Part shown: in pieces, positions 36,401-44,270 of the stretch
Numbering within the stretch: the first letter of the stretch is position 1
Layout of the letters: each line of letters opens with the position of its first letter
Notes under the pieces: model-generated
Told to the model about the DNA's origin: nothing
What the model saw: only the letters and a program-made list of their open reading frames with translations
Databases searched by the model: none
Made by a program: the position numbers and the translations under genes
NCBI GenBank assembly: GCA_003023725.1
Contig: PXYT01000002.1
Span: forward strand, 1-64,000
Source of the DNA: Sulfobacillus benefaciens
GTDB taxonomy: Bacteria > Bacillota > Sulfobacillia > Sulfobacillales > Sulfobacillaceae
Direction: 5' to 3'
Length of the DNA stretch: 64,000 bases

Positions 36401-37789
36401 GGGGGCACCGGTGCAGCCAGGGCCCATGCACTGCACCACGTCGGACTTCCTGTAGATATCGGAGTTCCCCTGACTCACAGCGCACTCACTCTGGCAGGAC
36501 TGCGAGACCGAGTGGAAATATGGGCCGACGGTGGTTTGCGCAGTGCGGCCGATGTCGTGCGAATGATTTTGCTGGGAGCAAATCGCGTGGGCTTTGGTAC
36601 TTTAAGTATGATGGCTTTGGGATGTACCGCATGCCGCGGCTGTCAGCTGGACACCTGTCACGTTGGCATCACCACCCAGATCGAATCGGTTGAGGAGGCA
36701 CACGAACGCGGACTCAAACGATTCATTCCCCAAGACTATGACGCTGCTGTCGAGGGTTTAGTCAACGTGTTTAAAGGTCTGGCAGAAGGAGTCCGGATGC
36801 ATCTTCGCACCCTGGGTTTCCATTCGGCACAGGATGCCGTAGGACAAATGCACTTGCTTCGACAAACCGCTGCCCAAGATCGCGTGGGTTACGAAACCTT
36901 TTTAGCTGAACTAAGCGAGATGGTGCAACAAGACGAATTGGTCGCGGAGGGGGGTAATCAGGCTGTAGGCATTCTCGCCAAACCGGATTTGCGGAGAACC
37001 TCGATGCGAATCCTTCGAAACAGCCGGTCTATTGGTACCAATGTATCCGGACAGCGGATCCGTTACAAAGATCTTAAGACACCGATTGTCAATCCTGTCG
37101 AGCGTGTAGCGGGTCAGGGCTTTGGAGCCTTTTTGAGCCATGGCGTTCACCTGATAGCCCATGGCGGGGCCCAGGACGGCGTGGGTAAAGGAGCTTCGGG
37201 AGGGCTCATTGCCGTTGTCAAGGCACCCAATAACCAAGGTCGGTATTATGGAGGGCACGTGGGCAAGAGCATGGCCTATGGCGCTCAGGCTGGAACATTC
37301 ATTGTTCAAGGGGGAGCCGATGCCCGGGCAGGCATACGCTTGGCTGGGGCTGACGTGATAATTTTAGGAGAAGGAATTCCTTCGCCCAAATATTCTCGGT
37401 CATCATGGGAATGCGCTGCCATCAAAGGATTCGGTTTCGAATATATGACACGCGGACGTGGATTGGTCTTGGGGGATCCCGGTCCGTGGCTGGCATCCGG
37501 AATGACGGGTGGGGTGATCTACCTGCTTCACGATCCTGAAGAAGGTCTATCACATTCCTATTTGGCCCAGCGTCTGGCACGTTCGGCTAAAGTCACGTTG
37601 CTTCCCATTACTGCCAACGATGTCAGGGACATTCACACTTTATTGGACCCCGCCGTGCGTGCACTTACTGCCACAAAACAGCACGAAGCGCTGTCCCGGA
37701 TCCGCTCAATTATGTCACAAGCACAAGAGCGTTTTCTGAAAGTGGTCCCGGCTTCCGAGCAAATGGACCCGAGCATTTCCACCGAATGA
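33479..37789 (+). CDS. gltB: Glutamate synthase large subunit
   Basis: A 1436-residue glutamate synthase that makes two glutamates from glutamine and 2-oxoglutarate. Domain order: N-terminal glutaminase (catalytic Cys19 in MEHDACAIFAAI, preceded by an unprocessed 18-residue leader), central domain, FMN barrel (SSMSFGSQGETAFRAYAEAG; NGEGGEIPDMIGRYYYWRGH; INLLNGARYAE region; KPGEGGHLPGKK; SPSNNHDLYSIEDLKELI), 3Fe-4S cluster (GCTACRGCQLDTCHVGI) and C-terminal GxGxG helix domain (GAQDGVGKGASGGLI). The ATG at 33479 follows AAGAAGG; the longer frame from 33410 is unsupported. No gltD is adjacent, so the electron donor may be encoded elsewhere or be ferredoxin. A terminator follows. Confidence 0.95.
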   Translation: MNSRSFSSLAYFGMEHDACAIFAAIAKKALSDQPADQQAAPLWQIGINALRRMDHRAGWIDGRSDGTGLLVDIPRKIWDDRLKSQGVSAYSVHDSRFWVLQLVTPVSSRREFLGTLSQLLPSIGFHRILSHIELTDSVQILDSHALWYEGDPVHTEAIYAALEELEKHFAGLIASFSNSHMVLKVTEGPDTLESQLTELFGADFQPRAIIGHNRFSTNTATDLSRVQPFVGLAHNGEIDTIDRLQHEMAAHGISPIPEGSDSQNLDRLLSALVLRDKLSHAEAVRVAISPSPAIISQLPAEHQALWAKIRTIWGPYAQGPAAIVHRLGNSIVAAVDAMGLRPLWILETEDHFILSSEPGITSPDTWIHEPRVLGPGEMMAFEWTPHGEVVVVDDDKVVQRLSNRLSNVAQEPKVWAAATDVKIHDPYPTWFYRMNGWRKDDEQLIRTFVNDHREPIASLGFDGPLAPFSETPVNISDYLQETVAVVTNPALDREREAEHFSVTTILGARFDWRGADPTVPPVVLLDSPWINDGDVDSLKQYFSHRAVQLSLSLDTYQEELEAAAHISRQAVRAVKGGACLVILDDGPTLHNDQPGLDPLLAVAAIDKSLIEHGLRRRCALVVRSGMIRNLHDGAALLGLGANALNPYLIWNLAQEQYSAVKTVMNQGLEKIISTMGIHELQGYGRVFSAIGLPENVAQLLQVKTFAAPPYELWLELRMDHLKHRHSFRNENTRLQMIPRATNHVFKAVTKLANRSLNAREYEEHLRHVETKHPIALRHTLTFDGSQPLNDDATVSLEVGDHSLPFVISSMSFGSQGETAFRAYAEAGKRLNMLSMNGEGGEIPDMIGRYYYWRGHQIASGRFGVNTNLLNGARYAEIKIGQGAKPGEGGHLPGKKVSVKVAHARNAVPGVDLISPSNNHDLYSIEDLKELIDELKEANPELLVSVKVPVVPNIGTIAVGIVKAGADVISLSGFEGGTGAARAHALHHVGLPVDIGVPLTHSALTLAGLRDRVEIWADGGLRSAADVVRMILLGANRVGFGTLSMMALGCTACRGCQLDTCHVGITTQIESVEEAHERGLKRFIPQDYDAAVEGLVNVFKGLAEGVRMHLRTLGFHSAQDAVGQMHLLRQTAAQDRVGYETFLAELSEMVQQDELVAEGGNQAVGILAKPDLRRTSMRILRNSRSIGTNVSGQRIRYKDLKTPIVNPVERVAGQGFGAFLSHGVHLIAHGGAQDGVGKGASGGLIAVVKAPNNQGRYYGGHVGKSMAYGAQAGTFIVQGGADARAGIRLAGADVIILGEGIPSPKYSRSSWECAAIKGFGFEYMTRGRGLVLGDPGPWLASGMTGGVIYLLHDPEEGLSHSYLAQRLARSAKVTLLPITANDVRDIHTLLDPAVRALTATKQHEALSRIRSIMSQAQERFLKVVPASEQMDPSISTE

Positions 37790-37806
37790 CAACAAGACAT
37801 TAGCAT

Positions 37807-37853
37807 AAAGCCCGACGCCTTCCTCATTTATCTTTTGAGAGCGTCGGGCTTTT
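37807..37853 (+). terminator. Rho-independent terminator after gltB
   Basis: AAAGCCCGACGC (37807-37818) pairs with GCGTCGGGCTTT (37841-37852), 12 pairs, followed by T residues, 17 bases after the gltB stop. Confidence 0.9.
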
Positions 37854-37856
37854 CGC

Positions 37857-38357
37857 ACACATAACCCCACGTGCTCCCCTTTGCCGTCTTTAGCCCTCAA
37901 CTGACCCTCTTTTTGTCGTAACAGCGAAAGACCACCGGCCACCAACGTCACCGCCTCCATAACATCGCCCCCACCTGTTCGCGGCCTTATTTTGCTGCTC
38001 CCGCGTGCCAAGTCCCCGGAGGGCCGCCGGAAGCACCACATTAAAAGCCTAAAACTTGTCGTTTTTTCAAATTGCCTCTTGTTTTAGGAAATCTTCTGCT
38101 TTATAATACGAACAAATGTTCCTATCTAGTCAAAATCGAACTGTCTCTCCTCTCATAAGGGAGGAGTCCCCAAGATATGGTCGTGACGGAATTCTGAAGT
38201 TCAAAGCCGCCATAATGGCCGGCTGGGTATACGGACGATGAGTCAAATCGGTTCCCACAAGGCGCCTAAAAGCCTGAGGAAACTCCGTCATGCTGAAATT
38301 CTTTGAAAGCCGTCCTCATACAGTTGTTTTATTAGGAGATAAGGAGGAAAAAAGAAA
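37857..38357 (+). other. Gene-free leader with possible structured RNA upstream of radical SAM gene
   Basis: Some 500 bases without a credible gene. From about 38130 to 38330 the sequence has several self-complementary parts: CTCCTC/GAGGAG (38148-38166), AGCC-GCCAT/ATGGC-GGCT around 38205-38225, and the long-range pair TGACGGA (about 38184) with TCCGTCA (about 38286). It ends close to AGGAGATAAGGAGG before the next ATG. This could be a cis-acting RNA of the downstream gene, but no known riboswitch class was matched. Confidence 0.35.
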
Positions 38358-39308
38358 ATGGCTGATATCCTGCACGTCTCTCCCCATCAGGTATTAAACA
38401 GCAATCATGAGTTGTCTATGGGATTTGACTGGTCTGTCAATCCTTACCGCGGCTGTTCCCATGGCTGTCATTACTGTTACGCGCGCGATACTCACCGATA
38501 CCTGAATTTGGATATCGGCCGGGACTTTAGCAAAAAGTTATTCGTAAAAGACCATTTCAGCGATGTGCTGAAGAAAAATCTTCGACACGTGCCATTAAAT
38601 GATGTTATAACCCTCGGCACCGCGACCGACCCTTATCAACCGCTGGAGTCAAAGTACCGGGTCACCCGGTCTATTCTCGAAATTCTCATAGAAACCGGTC
38701 ACGCTATAAGCATTACAACCAAATCTCCCCTCATTCTCCGGGACCTTGACCTCCTCTCTGTCCTGGGGCAACGGAAACAGTTACAGGTACACATCAGTCT
38801 GATATCACTTGATGCGCAAGTGATAAAGATTCTGGAACCGGGCGCACCCAATGCTAACCGGAGGATTAAGACAATGGCAGAACTCCTCCATCATGGTGTT
38901 CCGACAGCCTGGTTCTTGGCTCCCATTCTTCCCTTTATAACTGACGATGACGAGACGCTCGAATCCATTTTTTCTCAGGCCCGTTCTCTTAATGTGCGAT
39001 GGCTTATGGCCAGCGTCGGTCATTTTACCCCCTCTGTGTATCACTACTTTTTCCAGACCATGGCCCAAACACCCTTACGGTCACGGCTCAAGCAGTTCGC
39101 TGAAGTGTATCACAAGCCGGGATATAAGATTGATCCGGCATACCGAATTAAGCTTCGTCGTCGCCTTGCTCAATTTTATCTCCGCTACGGTATTGCCTCC
39201 TCTACGGAATCCCCGCAAGGTTTCGAATCGATCCGTCAGACCGAATTCTCCTTCGTAACAACCGAGAGTCAGTGCAGTTCACCAGATCCTATGAGCATTC
39301 AAGCATAA
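38358..39308 (+). CDS. Radical SAM protein (Rv2578c/SPL-like family)
   Basis: A 316-residue radical SAM enzyme. NPYRGCSHGCHYCYARDTHR supplies the CxxxCxxC cysteines for the 4Fe-4S cluster that cleaves S-adenosylmethionine, and ITLGTATDPYQPLESKY and ISITTKSPLILRDLDLL are conserved in the Rv2578c/PA0069 group, which is related to spore photoproduct lyase but lacks its substrate residues. Function is unknown; a role in nucleic acid modification or repair has been suggested for the wider family. AAGGAGG lies about 13 bases before the ATG. Confidence 0.88.
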   Translation: MADILHVSPHQVLNSNHELSMGFDWSVNPYRGCSHGCHYCYARDTHRYLNLDIGRDFSKKLFVKDHFSDVLKKNLRHVPLNDVITLGTATDPYQPLESKYRVTRSILEILIETGHAISITTKSPLILRDLDLLSVLGQRKQLQVHISLISLDAQVIKILEPGAPNANRRIKTMAELLHHGVPTAWFLAPILPFITDDDETLESIFSQARSLNVRWLMASVGHFTPSVYHYFFQTMAQTPLRSRLKQFAEVYHKPGYKIDPAYRIKLRRRLAQFYLRYGIASSTESPQGFESIRQTEFSFVTTESQCSSPDPMSIQA

Positions 39309-39785
39309 AGGCTCTGTGCTCCTCGACAATTTATTTCAGTCGAACCACATAATAAGCCTGGGGTTGTTTACTGTATTCAGATTTCGGCCACACCCCACAT
39401 AGCGCCCCCGGGAAATTTATCATTTTGTATGCCGCTCCCGAGTCGTCTTCAAATTGATTCCGATAACCCATGCGAGTCATAAGTTATTCCACCGGACCGA
39501 ACTTCTCCCATATTCTCCCTCGTCCCTCGCGGATCCGCGCACAGGCGGGCCGCGAACCTGACCACTGTTCGATAAAGCGTCCTAAACCCGGTCAGTGTCA
39601 GCCATGGCCAATACATAACGCGCCACAAATCCCGAAAGGCCGGAGAAAGATACCAGTTGTTCCCATACAGATTCGGAATAAATGCGACCAGGCAAAGAGA
39701 AAAGCCGTGAATTGATAATATGGGGGGATTATGGCATCATAAAACATTAAGAAATCATAGTGTAACGCAGGAGGGCGAAAAGGTC
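39309..39785 (-). other. Intergenic region with decayed coding sequence
   Basis: About 480 bases. On the minus strand one frame (roughly 39710-39450) reads like the end of a membrane protein (NNWYLSPAFRDLWRVMYW), without start or known family, and a 49-codon frame lies at 39331-39480 (MTRMGYRNQFEDDSGAAYK...). Neither has convincing support, and they are best seen as remnants. The ribosome-binding site AGGAGGG near 39768 belongs to the next gene. Confidence 0.4.
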
Positions 39786-40895
39786 GTGCAGAAAATCGTG
39801 GTTGTAGGAGGCGGTTATGCCGGTTTAGGAGCCATTGGCGCCTTGCAAAAATTGCAAGACGCGGAACTGGTCCTGATTGAGCCGGGAAGCGGCCACCAGT
39901 TAATTCCGGAATTGCCGGAGGCTCTAGCGAAGCATGGTAGTATCGACAATCACGTCGTACCGTACGACAACCTCCTGGCCGAAACCCAGGTCAAACACAT
40001 CCGGCATTATGTGACAAACCTAAACATCGACCGCCATGTGGTCTATTTGGATAATGGCGAGGAAATATCATACGACTGGCTAATTTTAGCTCCGGGTTCC
40101 GAACCGTCGATGCCGCCCATTGCGGGCTTGCGCGACGTCGCCCATACTCTGCGCGATTCCCATGATGCCCGAAAAATCAAAAGTGAACTGCAATATGCCA
40201 AGGAACAGCGGGTAGCAGTGATTGGGGGTGGATTAACCGGTGTGGAGGTTGCCGGTATGTTGTCCGAAGATCACGATGTAATCTTGGTGGAGGCATTTGA
40301 CCGGCTGTTGCCTGCGTTGGGCCTCGGATTGTCCCAATATGCCTACCGCCGACTCATTGCTGCAGGAGTCCATGTGGTGATGGGACAGAAATTGGTACGG
40401 GTTAATCCACCGCGCATTGAACTGGAAAGAGATCATTATGAATATGGCATTCTCATCTGGGCTGGAGGCATTTCTCCACCAAAATGGATTAGAAACACAG
40501 AGTTGCCGTTGGACCCGCAAGGCTATCCTGTAGCCGATGCCTACGGACAAGTACTGCCCCACATTTTTGTTGCGGGCGATTTGTGGCATGTCGTCATCGA
40601 TGGTCAGGAGATTCCGGCAACGGCCCAATTGGCCGCAATTGCGGGAGATTTTATCGGCAATACGATTGTCAGCCGTATAACTACCGGCACGCCGGGACCG
40701 GAATTCCGTCCGCGTATACGTGGCATGCTGATATCGTTGGATGAAGGCCAGGGGGTTGGCTGGGTCCTTCACGGAGGGATTCCCTTGCGGGGATTCAGCG
40801 CCCGTACCTTGAAAAATATTTCGTTTCAACAATATCGTTTAAAATTATCAAAAATCTTCGATCGTCCTTGGCCTTTATTAGAGAGTGGGGACTGA
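39786..40895 (+). CDS. NDH-2-like FAD-dependent oxidoreductase
   Basis: About 369 residues of a pyridine-nucleotide-disulfide oxidoreductase-type flavoprotein. KIVVVGGGYAGLGAIGAL is the FAD motif, RVAVIGGGLTGVEVAGML the NAD(P) motif and HIFVAGDLW the second FAD contact. This matches type II NADH:quinone dehydrogenase or sulfide:quinone reductase relatives; the cysteines that define sulfide:quinone reductase are not seen, so NADH dehydrogenase-like is preferred. It would feed electrons to quinone at the membrane. The start is taken as GTG at 39786, after AGGAGGGCGAAAAGG; spacing is loose, and ATG at 39720 remains possible. Confidence 0.82.
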   Translation: MQKIVVVGGGYAGLGAIGALQKLQDAELVLIEPGSGHQLIPELPEALAKHGSIDNHVVPYDNLLAETQVKHIRHYVTNLNIDRHVVYLDNGEEISYDWLILAPGSEPSMPPIAGLRDVAHTLRDSHDARKIKSELQYAKEQRVAVIGGGLTGVEVAGMLSEDHDVILVEAFDRLLPALGLGLSQYAYRRLIAAGVHVVMGQKLVRVNPPRIELERDHYEYGILIWAGGISPPKWIRNTELPLDPQGYPVADAYGQVLPHIFVAGDLWHVVIDGQEIPATAQLAAIAGDFIGNTIVSRITTGTPGPEFRPRIRGMLISLDEGQGVGWVLHGGIPLRGFSARTLKNISFQQYRLKLSKIFDRPWPLLESGD

Positions 40896-40922
40896 GAGCG
40901 CCAGAAGCCTAAGAGGAGTCAA

Positions 40923-41279
40923 ATGACGATGAAATATCTCGCCTTTGCGCTAGGTGTCATAGGTGGCATTGTCGGCATTTTAGTTGGCCTGTTTGAACAC
41001 ATCCCAGGTGTTTACGATGCTCTGTTGAAGCATTTGAGCGGCTATGGCGTCACATTTTCTCATATCACCGTGGCCATGGGTATCTTAGGCCTAATTTCCG
41101 GTATCTTATTTCTGGTCAACGCCAGATGGGCTGCTTGGCTTGGACTGATTGCCACAGTTGGAGGTGCTATTGGTTCCTTTACGCTATGGCTCTTACCGGG
41201 AAGCTTCCTCTTCATGGCATCGATCCTGGGGTTTTTCGATCTCGACCAGAGCCAGAGAAATAACAAGGCAGTCCACTAG
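40923..41279 (+). CDS. Small four-helix membrane protein (DUF4064-like)
   Basis: A 118-residue protein with about four membrane helices (YLAFALGVIGGIVGILVGLF; ITVAMGILGLISGILFLV; AAWLGLIATVGGAIGSFTLW; GSFLFMASILGFF). The pattern resembles DUF4064 proteins of Gram-positives. AGGAG lies seven bases before the ATG, and the gene follows the NDH-2-like gene by 27 bases, suggesting one transcript. Function unknown. Confidence 0.7.
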   Translation: MTMKYLAFALGVIGGIVGILVGLFEHIPGVYDALLKHLSGYGVTFSHITVAMGILGLISGILFLVNARWAAWLGLIATVGGAIGSFTLWLLPGSFLFMASILGFFDLDQSQRNNKAVH

Positions 41280-41296
41280 TTCCCGTTGGACAGTGT

Positions 41297-42799
41297 TCAT
41301 GGTCTGGAAAAGGGGGGCAATTGAAAAGCTTTTGCAAACCACCCTTCTAGCATGGCGTGCACACCCAACTGGCTTGCCGAGTTGTTGATGGCCTCTTGCT
41401 GTGGCATCAAGGCCCGCACTGTAGAGGCCCTGACCGAATTGGGGTGGTCCAAGGCCTGGATGACGCGCATGCCCAATTGAGCTTCATGCTGATAAGTGCT
41501 GACCCATGGCTTGATTTCTTCGTAAAACGTGGGGGGTAGGCTGCGGTGCAATACCGTGGCCGCCTTGTCCCAACGTACGAACTGCTTATATAAGGCAGTA
41601 TCCATCAAGTTTTTGTGGTGTGCGTAGCTTTGCCAGAACGATGTCATATGGCTCTGAATACTGTCCGTCGGTGTGGCATCCAAATAACTCACAGAGTTTG
41701 CACCCGCGAAACTTTTTAGAGCCTGTTCCGTAGGGCCATGCCACTCCCCCAGCGCTTGTAGCCAGGCGGACTGCGGTCTGTACATCGCGGGATTGCGAAG
41801 ATAGCTGGCGCCGGTGGCGAGGGCCAACTCGGAGGCATAAGGTTGTAGCATGGGATTAAACAGGTATCCTCTCACCGCGCTTACCACGTTTGGGCCGCGT
41901 CCCCTTAAGGGTCCCATGAATAGCTGGGGATGATGTTCGATAACATAAGTGTAATCGTTGACAGGATAATTATCCCAGATGATGAGGGGGTGGCCAATCT
42001 GGCGCTTGACACTCAAAACCTCGCGTCGAGTAATAGTCTTGGACAACACCCAAGGTCCGGTCCAGATGACGGGAATTTGCGCATTTAAGTGCGCCTTAAG
42101 AGTTTCCCAATAGACATTATCCTTCACGCCCCAATATGCCGTCGGGGTAAACAACATTTCAATAGAATGACCTTCGTGGCGCTGCTCACGGTAGATTTTG
42201 TCCACCAGTGTGCTCTGCGCCAGAGCCAGGTTGTTGTGGTATTCTGCTGCCTGGCTTGGCGGCAATTGACCGGGAATGTCGTCGAAGCTTAACATAAAGG
42301 AATGAATCCCCACCGACCACAACTGATTGATCTTTGCCATTAACTGGTCCTGCGCGCGAACCGACCCATATTGAATCGACAAACCCGGGCTGATAGAACA
42401 GATAAATTGAATCTGATTGCTCTGCGCGGCGTGAACCAGATCCGCCACTCTTTTCAGAACGCTGGGAGGATATAGCTGATCCCACCGAGCCCGCAGATAC
42501 GGTGCATTCTTGGGAGCATAAACAAAAGTGTTAAAACCTTCTCGCCGCATAAAGCGGAGCACGTGCTTCGTTTCAGCATCCGACCATTGGGGTCCATAAA
42601 ACCCTTCAACTACCCCCGCCATGAGCCTGGATTCAGGTATTTGAGGAGAAGCAAGTCTCCTGGATTGCATTGGCCTACCCTGTGTCTGTACTCTGTCCGA
42701 TAATCCGTGCGACTGCGAAGGTCCATACTGCCATACGGCCAGGGCCCCTACTAATGCCAGCGGAATCAGGCCCAAAAACGATTTTTTTCTTTTAGTCAC
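41297..42799 (-). CDS. Secreted beta-N-acetylglucosaminidase-like protein (GH84)
   Basis: A 500-residue protein with an N-terminal signal peptide or anchor (KRKKSFLGLIPLALVGALAVW). From about residue 60 it has the GH84/O-GlcNAcase barrel: VVEGFYGPQWSDAE, FNTFVYAPKNAPYLRARW, FICSISPGLSI, and the paired catalytic aspartates in MLSFDDIPG. GH84 enzymes remove N-acetylglucosamine from proteins, hyaluronan or cell-wall fragments using substrate-assisted catalysis. The GTG start at 42799 follows TTGGAGGG; a longer frame begins at 42811. It lies beside exopolysaccharide genes, so a role in glycan turnover is plausible. Confidence 0.85.
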   Translation of the reverse strand: MTKRKKSFLGLIPLALVGALAVWQYGPSQSHGLSDRVQTQGRPMQSRRLASPQIPESRLMAGVVEGFYGPQWSDAETKHVLRFMRREGFNTFVYAPKNAPYLRARWDQLYPPSVLKRVADLVHAAQSNQIQFICSISPGLSIQYGSVRAQDQLMAKINQLWSVGIHSFMLSFDDIPGQLPPSQAAEYHNNLALAQSTLVDKIYREQRHEGHSIEMLFTPTAYWGVKDNVYWETLKAHLNAQIPVIWTGPWVLSKTITRREVLSVKRQIGHPLIIWDNYPVNDYTYVIEHHPQLFMGPLRGRGPNVVSAVRGYLFNPMLQPYASELALATGASYLRNPAMYRPQSAWLQALGEWHGPTEQALKSFAGANSVSYLDATPTDSIQSHMTSFWQSYAHHKNLMDTALYKQFVRWDKAATVLHRSLPPTFYEEIKPWVSTYQHEAQLGMRVIQALDHPNSVRASTVRALMPQQEAINNSASQLGVHAMLEGWFAKAFQLPPFSRP

Positions 42800-42929
42800 A
42801 ATTCCCTCCAAAATACTGCACTAAAATTCCCGCAAAGAATGTATCATATTTTGTATATGTTGTTGCCCGACTACGTCATTTGCGCGAAAATGTAGTCGAA
42901 CCAAGTACCTTTTCAGGGGAATTAATTTA

Positions 42930-44228
42930 ATGAAACGAACATTGCATAATTGGTTTTTCGTAGCGTTAGTCGATATTCTGGCCTTTAATGCCGCAAATAT
43001 CGTAGCATTCATGATACGTTTTGTATTTCGCTTACCCCCGTACAATTTTGACGCCTTCTTGCGGTTGTTTCCGTTTGAAACCCTTTCTTTGATTTTGTTG
43101 TTTTTTTTCTATGGTCTTTATGATCGACCAGTGTCAAAAACGTCCCGCGAACTCATCAGCGCCGTCGTGACAGCAATTATCGTGAACACATTTTTTGCCG
43201 CAATGGTTTCCTTTCTGATTGTCAACATCGGCTTTCCACGCAGCGTCTTTGCCATTTCCGCTGGCCTTCAAATGGTCGTCTTTGTAGGATGGCGGCTTCT
43301 GTACCGTTCTTGGTCATTACGTTCATCTCCACATGTTCACGTCCTCGTGGTAGGACCGAAAAGGGAATGGCCCGAACTGACAATTCGTGCGGGTAAGTAT
43401 CTTCCCAGAATCCATCTCCACTTTCTCCAAGCCGAAGATGAATTGCCTTCCGGCTTAGTTCCCCGAATCGGTGCGGTTGTGCTAGGGACAGTGGACCAAG
43501 ACACCAAATCCCGCTATTTTATCGAATGCATGCGACATAACATACCCTGCCTGTGGAGACCCGATACCTATGATTTGCTTGTTGCAGGTTCGGAACTAAC
43601 CTCCTTAGGCGAAACTCCCATGTTTTCTCTGGCTTCTATTCGGACACGTCACGGATCAGCGGCTGTTAAGCGATTAGCCGACATAGCGGTGTCCTTTTTC
43701 GGGCTCATTGGAATCTCTCCTTTCCTGTTGCTGATAGCCCTAGGAATTGTCATCGACTCGGGGCGTCCCGTTCTTTACTGGCAGGAGCGCATTACTGCAG
43801 GCGGCCGGCGCTTTATGCTCGTAAAGTTCCGAACTATGATTCCCGACGCTGAAAAAGCCACAGGTCCGGTGCTGGCCACGGCCGACGACCCTCGAATAAC
43901 TCGCTTGGGCAAGTTTTTACGGGCTGCACATTTTGATGAGTTGCCCCAGCTGTGGAACATTCTGAAAGGAGACATGTCCCTGGTCGGCCCCCGCCCCGAA
44001 CGTCCCGCCTTTGTGGATCAGCACCGGCGTAATATTGACTTCTATGAATTGCGTCATCTCAGTACCCCGGGGTTGACCGGTTTGGCACAGGTAGCAGGCA
44101 GCTATTCCTCAACCCCCGAAGAAAAAGCGGCCTATGATTTGGAATACGCCAAAACCTGGTCGTGGCTCAAAGATTTGTCCATCCTCATTCGCACCATCAT
44201 TCAAATTCCGTTCAAAGGAGACAAATAG
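42930..44228 (+). CDS. Undecaprenyl-phosphate sugar phosphotransferase
   Basis: A 432-residue polyprenyl glycosylphosphotransferase that starts repeat-unit synthesis by moving a sugar-1-phosphate onto undecaprenyl phosphate. The first 280 residues hold membrane helices and a CoA-binding-like domain (GPKREWPELTIRAGKYL); the last 190 form the bacterial sugar transferase domain: VKRLADIAVSFFGLIGISPF, QERITAGGRRFMLVKFRTMI, FDELPQLWNILKGDMSLVGPR and STPGLTGLAQVAG. It resembles WbaP/WcaJ/EpsL types. It is divergent from the GH84-like gene and convergent with the O-antigen ligase-like gene, fitting an exopolysaccharide locus. Confidence 0.95.
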   Translation: MKRTLHNWFFVALVDILAFNAANIVAFMIRFVFRLPPYNFDAFLRLFPFETLSLILLFFFYGLYDRPVSKTSRELISAVVTAIIVNTFFAAMVSFLIVNIGFPRSVFAISAGLQMVVFVGWRLLYRSWSLRSSPHVHVLVVGPKREWPELTIRAGKYLPRIHLHFLQAEDELPSGLVPRIGAVVLGTVDQDTKSRYFIECMRHNIPCLWRPDTYDLLVAGSELTSLGETPMFSLASIRTRHGSAAVKRLADIAVSFFGLIGISPFLLLIALGIVIDSGRPVLYWQERITAGGRRFMLVKFRTMIPDAEKATGPVLATADDPRITRLGKFLRAAHFDELPQLWNILKGDMSLVGPRPERPAFVDQHRRNIDFYELRHLSTPGLTGLAQVAGSYSSTPEEKAAYDLEYAKTWSWLKDLSILIRTIIQIPFKGDK

Positions 44229-44270
44229 ATCGCTTGCCGTATCACAGTGCCGTGTTCCGGTCTGTCTGTG

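Noticed and set aside
38358-39308. Spore photoproduct lyase
   Set aside because: The CxxxCxxC motif and following blocks fit the Rv2578c/PA0069 group better, and the C-terminal SPL cysteine region is absent.
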